Origin: an uncultured Rhodospirillales bacterium
Lineage (GTDB): Bacteria; Pseudomonadota; Alphaproteobacteria; CALMVH01
Direction of reading: 5' to 3'
Length of the DNA: 6,720 nucleotides
Assembly (NCBI GenBank): GCA_937873165.1
Contig: CALMVH010000278.1
Location: 1-6,720 of the forward strand
Positions 5,479 to 6,720 of this stretch are shown piece by piece (position 1 is the stretch's first letter; each line of letters starts with the position of its first letter). The notes under the pieces were generated by a model. That model had not been told where the DNA came from and searched no databases. It saw only the letters and a program-made list of their open reading frames with translations. Both the position numbers and the translations under genes were made by a program.

Positions 5479-6720
5479 TTGGCGGCGGTTCTTGTATTGC
5501 GTGTATCTCTGGTCATCTTCGTGTACAACGCCAACAGCTTTTCCAGCCGCTCGGTGTCGTTGCGGAAGCGGCGGCCCATATAGATGCGCTCTAATACCTC
5601 GTCGTTGCGCTCGTGCGCCTGACGCAAGTCAGTGGGCATCTGATCGGGGTCATAAAGGTCGGCGATGGTCGCCGGAAAATGGGCCTCGCGCGCCAGCAGG
5701 ATGTCCTCGGCGCAACGGGTTAGGTCAGCCTTGTTCTTCTCGGTCAGCGTAGGAATTGGACAAGTGTTCCAGCCAAGTGTATTGGAGTAGGAGAAGTCGG
5801 TTCGCATCCGCACGCATACCGTGCCGATCCACACCCAATGCAGGCGCGACGCGATGAGCGCCATGTTCCAGAGCGGAGCGTTGTAAAGCGCGTAGCATTT
5901 GTTCGAGATGATGGTGCCTAGTGGAAGCAAACCACATGGTAAATAGTCGCGGTTTTCAGAGCTGATCGCGGCGACACTGGTTACTACCTCGTTGCCTCTC
6001 TGCCTGATTTCGCCGAAACGCGACGGAGTGTCGGCGATTTGAACCGTGGCAGCTTTTGAACTCGCCAATCGCATCTTCCGTACAGCTTCAATCCGCCGTG
6101 CGATAGTCGGGATGCTTTCGGCTTCGGCCAAATTATGATTCGTTATCCAAATACAAGAGCGTGAGATTCCGCGAATAAATTCAGCGGAGCCGAAGATCGG
6201 ATGAATAAATTTTTTGCGCTGGGTGTCGGATAGACCAAGCGCGTTCACCTCATCATTGCTGAGAAGTAGATTGCCGCCATCGACGGGTTTGCTGCCAAAA
6301 TCCATCCGAGCCAAGCCGCCGACCGAACGCGAGATTTTCTCGACAATCACGTTGGGTCCGGGCACCAGATAGGCATTAATGTTTTCGACCTCCCTGACAA
6401 CAGAGGCATTGCTTTCGTCAGGCGTGAAGAGCCGCCTCGTTTTGCCTGCGTGATTGGAAATACCGACAATGACCACCGTAACGCCCGCCTTGTTGCTGGC
6501 AAGGTTAGCCCACTTGAAAGAGGTGTGGGCGAAGGTGATTTCGTGGCCGGTTCTGAAGATTAGCGGCCAGAGGATCGGCACTTGCTGGCCCTGACAAATG
6601 GAGTTGGTGGACACGAAGGCCGCCGCCGCATTGGTCTGCGTGCCGTAATCCGCTGCCTTCATGAACCAGCCGGCGACATAGTCGAGCGGGTTCTCGCGAA
6701 CATTGGTCGCCGTCCTGCCG
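5475..6720 (-). CDS. MmeI-family DNA methyltransferase, C-terminal part (5' end beyond window)
   Basis: This gene probably methylates adenine at a specific DNA site using S-adenosylmethionine, as the modification arm of a restriction system. The frame stays open to the right edge, so the ATG at 6662 is internal; 414 residues are visible. Counting from the codon at 6719, residues 10-18 (NPLDYVAGW) and 35-46 (FVSTNSICQGQQ) match the end of the gamma-class catalytic domain of MmeI-like enzymes. Residues about 100-320, with NINAYLVPGPNVIVEK at 113-128, match the target recognition domain, and a helical C-terminal domain follows. The NPPF/Y and AdoMet-binding motifs must lie outside the window, as would any fused nuclease domain. 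The family is usually about 900 residues long. Hand-counted GC falls to 40-55 percent inside the recognition domain and is above 60 percent on both sides, which fits domain exchange. The stop overlaps the next gene's start by 4 bases (ATGA). The family call is from memory of homologous proteins and is fairly sure. Confidence 0.5.
   Translation of the reverse strand, partial: GRTATNVRENPLDYVAGWFMKAADYGTQTNAAAAFVSTNSICQGQQVPILWPLIFRTGHEITFAHTSFKWANLASNKAGVTVVIVGISNHAGKTRRLFTPDESNASVVREVENINAYLVPGPNVIVEKISRSVGGLARMDFGSKPVDGGNLLLSNDEVNALGLSDTQRKKFIHPIFGSAEFIRGISRSCIWITNHNLAEAESIPTIARRIEAVRKMRLASSKAATVQIADTPSRFGEIRQRGNEVVTSVAAISSENRDYLPCGLLPLGTIISNKCYALYNAPLWNMALIASRLHWVWIGTVCVRMRTDFSYSNTLGWNTCPIPTLTEKNKADLTRCAEDILLAREAHFPATIADLYDPDQMPTDLRQAHERNDEVLERIYMGRRFRNDTERLEKLLALYTKMTRDTRNTRTAAK

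Noticed and set aside
5475..6662. Taking the ATG at 6662 as the start of the MmeI-like gene (395 residues)
   Set aside because: The frame continues upstream to the window edge, and the extra residues (NPLDYVAGW and neighbours) are conserved family sequence. The gene is therefore partial, not a short complete gene.
1..6720. tRNA, rRNA, CRISPR array, riboswitch or rho-independent terminator
   Set aside because: No regularly spaced repeats, cloverleaf-like segments or GC-rich hairpins followed by a T run were seen on either strand. Coding sequence covers the whole window.

Overview
All recognisable genes lie on the minus strand, so the window reads from right to left. It is coding from edge to edge: there is no gap of 300 bases, and no RNA gene, insertion sequence, CRISPR array or clear terminator was seen. 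The gene families (MmeI-like methyltransferase, ParB-type adenine methyltransferase next to a DUF5681 protein and terminase) and a GC content that by eye is near 60 percent in most genes suggest a proteobacterium, most likely an alphaproteobacterium. That placement is inference only. The content is accessory DNA: a defence-type cassette abutting a phage-type cassette.

Right part (6720 to about 2527), a restriction-modification-like operon. It holds the C-terminal 414 residues of an MmeI-family methyltransferase, whose start lies outside the window. Next come a small protein with one membrane segment, an intact SF2 helicase, and the first 64 residues of a protein I recognise as the GIY-YIG nuclease partner of this helicase. 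The genes overlap by 4, 4 and 8 bases, so they were probably translated as a unit. The expected roles are site methylation, ATP-driven DNA engagement and cleavage, with an unknown role for the membrane protein. The nuclease is cut off before its catalytic domain, so this copy of the system is probably disabled or altered.

Left part (about 2522 to 1), a phage DNA packaging cassette. It holds a beta-class DNA methyltransferase that lacks the ParB-like N-terminus usual for its kind, a DUF5681 protein (probable small terminase), and a large terminase subunit split by a one-base frameshift exactly at its Walker A motif and running off the left edge. These three genes also overlap by 8 bases each.

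The most notable point is the seam at about 2505-2530, where two genes that have each lost one end meet out of frame. The event joined a broken defence operon to a broken phage module in the same direction. The two reading frames overlap across the seam, so the methyltransferase may now be expressed from the defence operon. Taken together, the window looks like a decaying mosaic island that still carries several intact enzymes. [Form note: the original answer gave no feature confidences; the uniform 0.5 is a placeholder required by the schema, not an assessment.]
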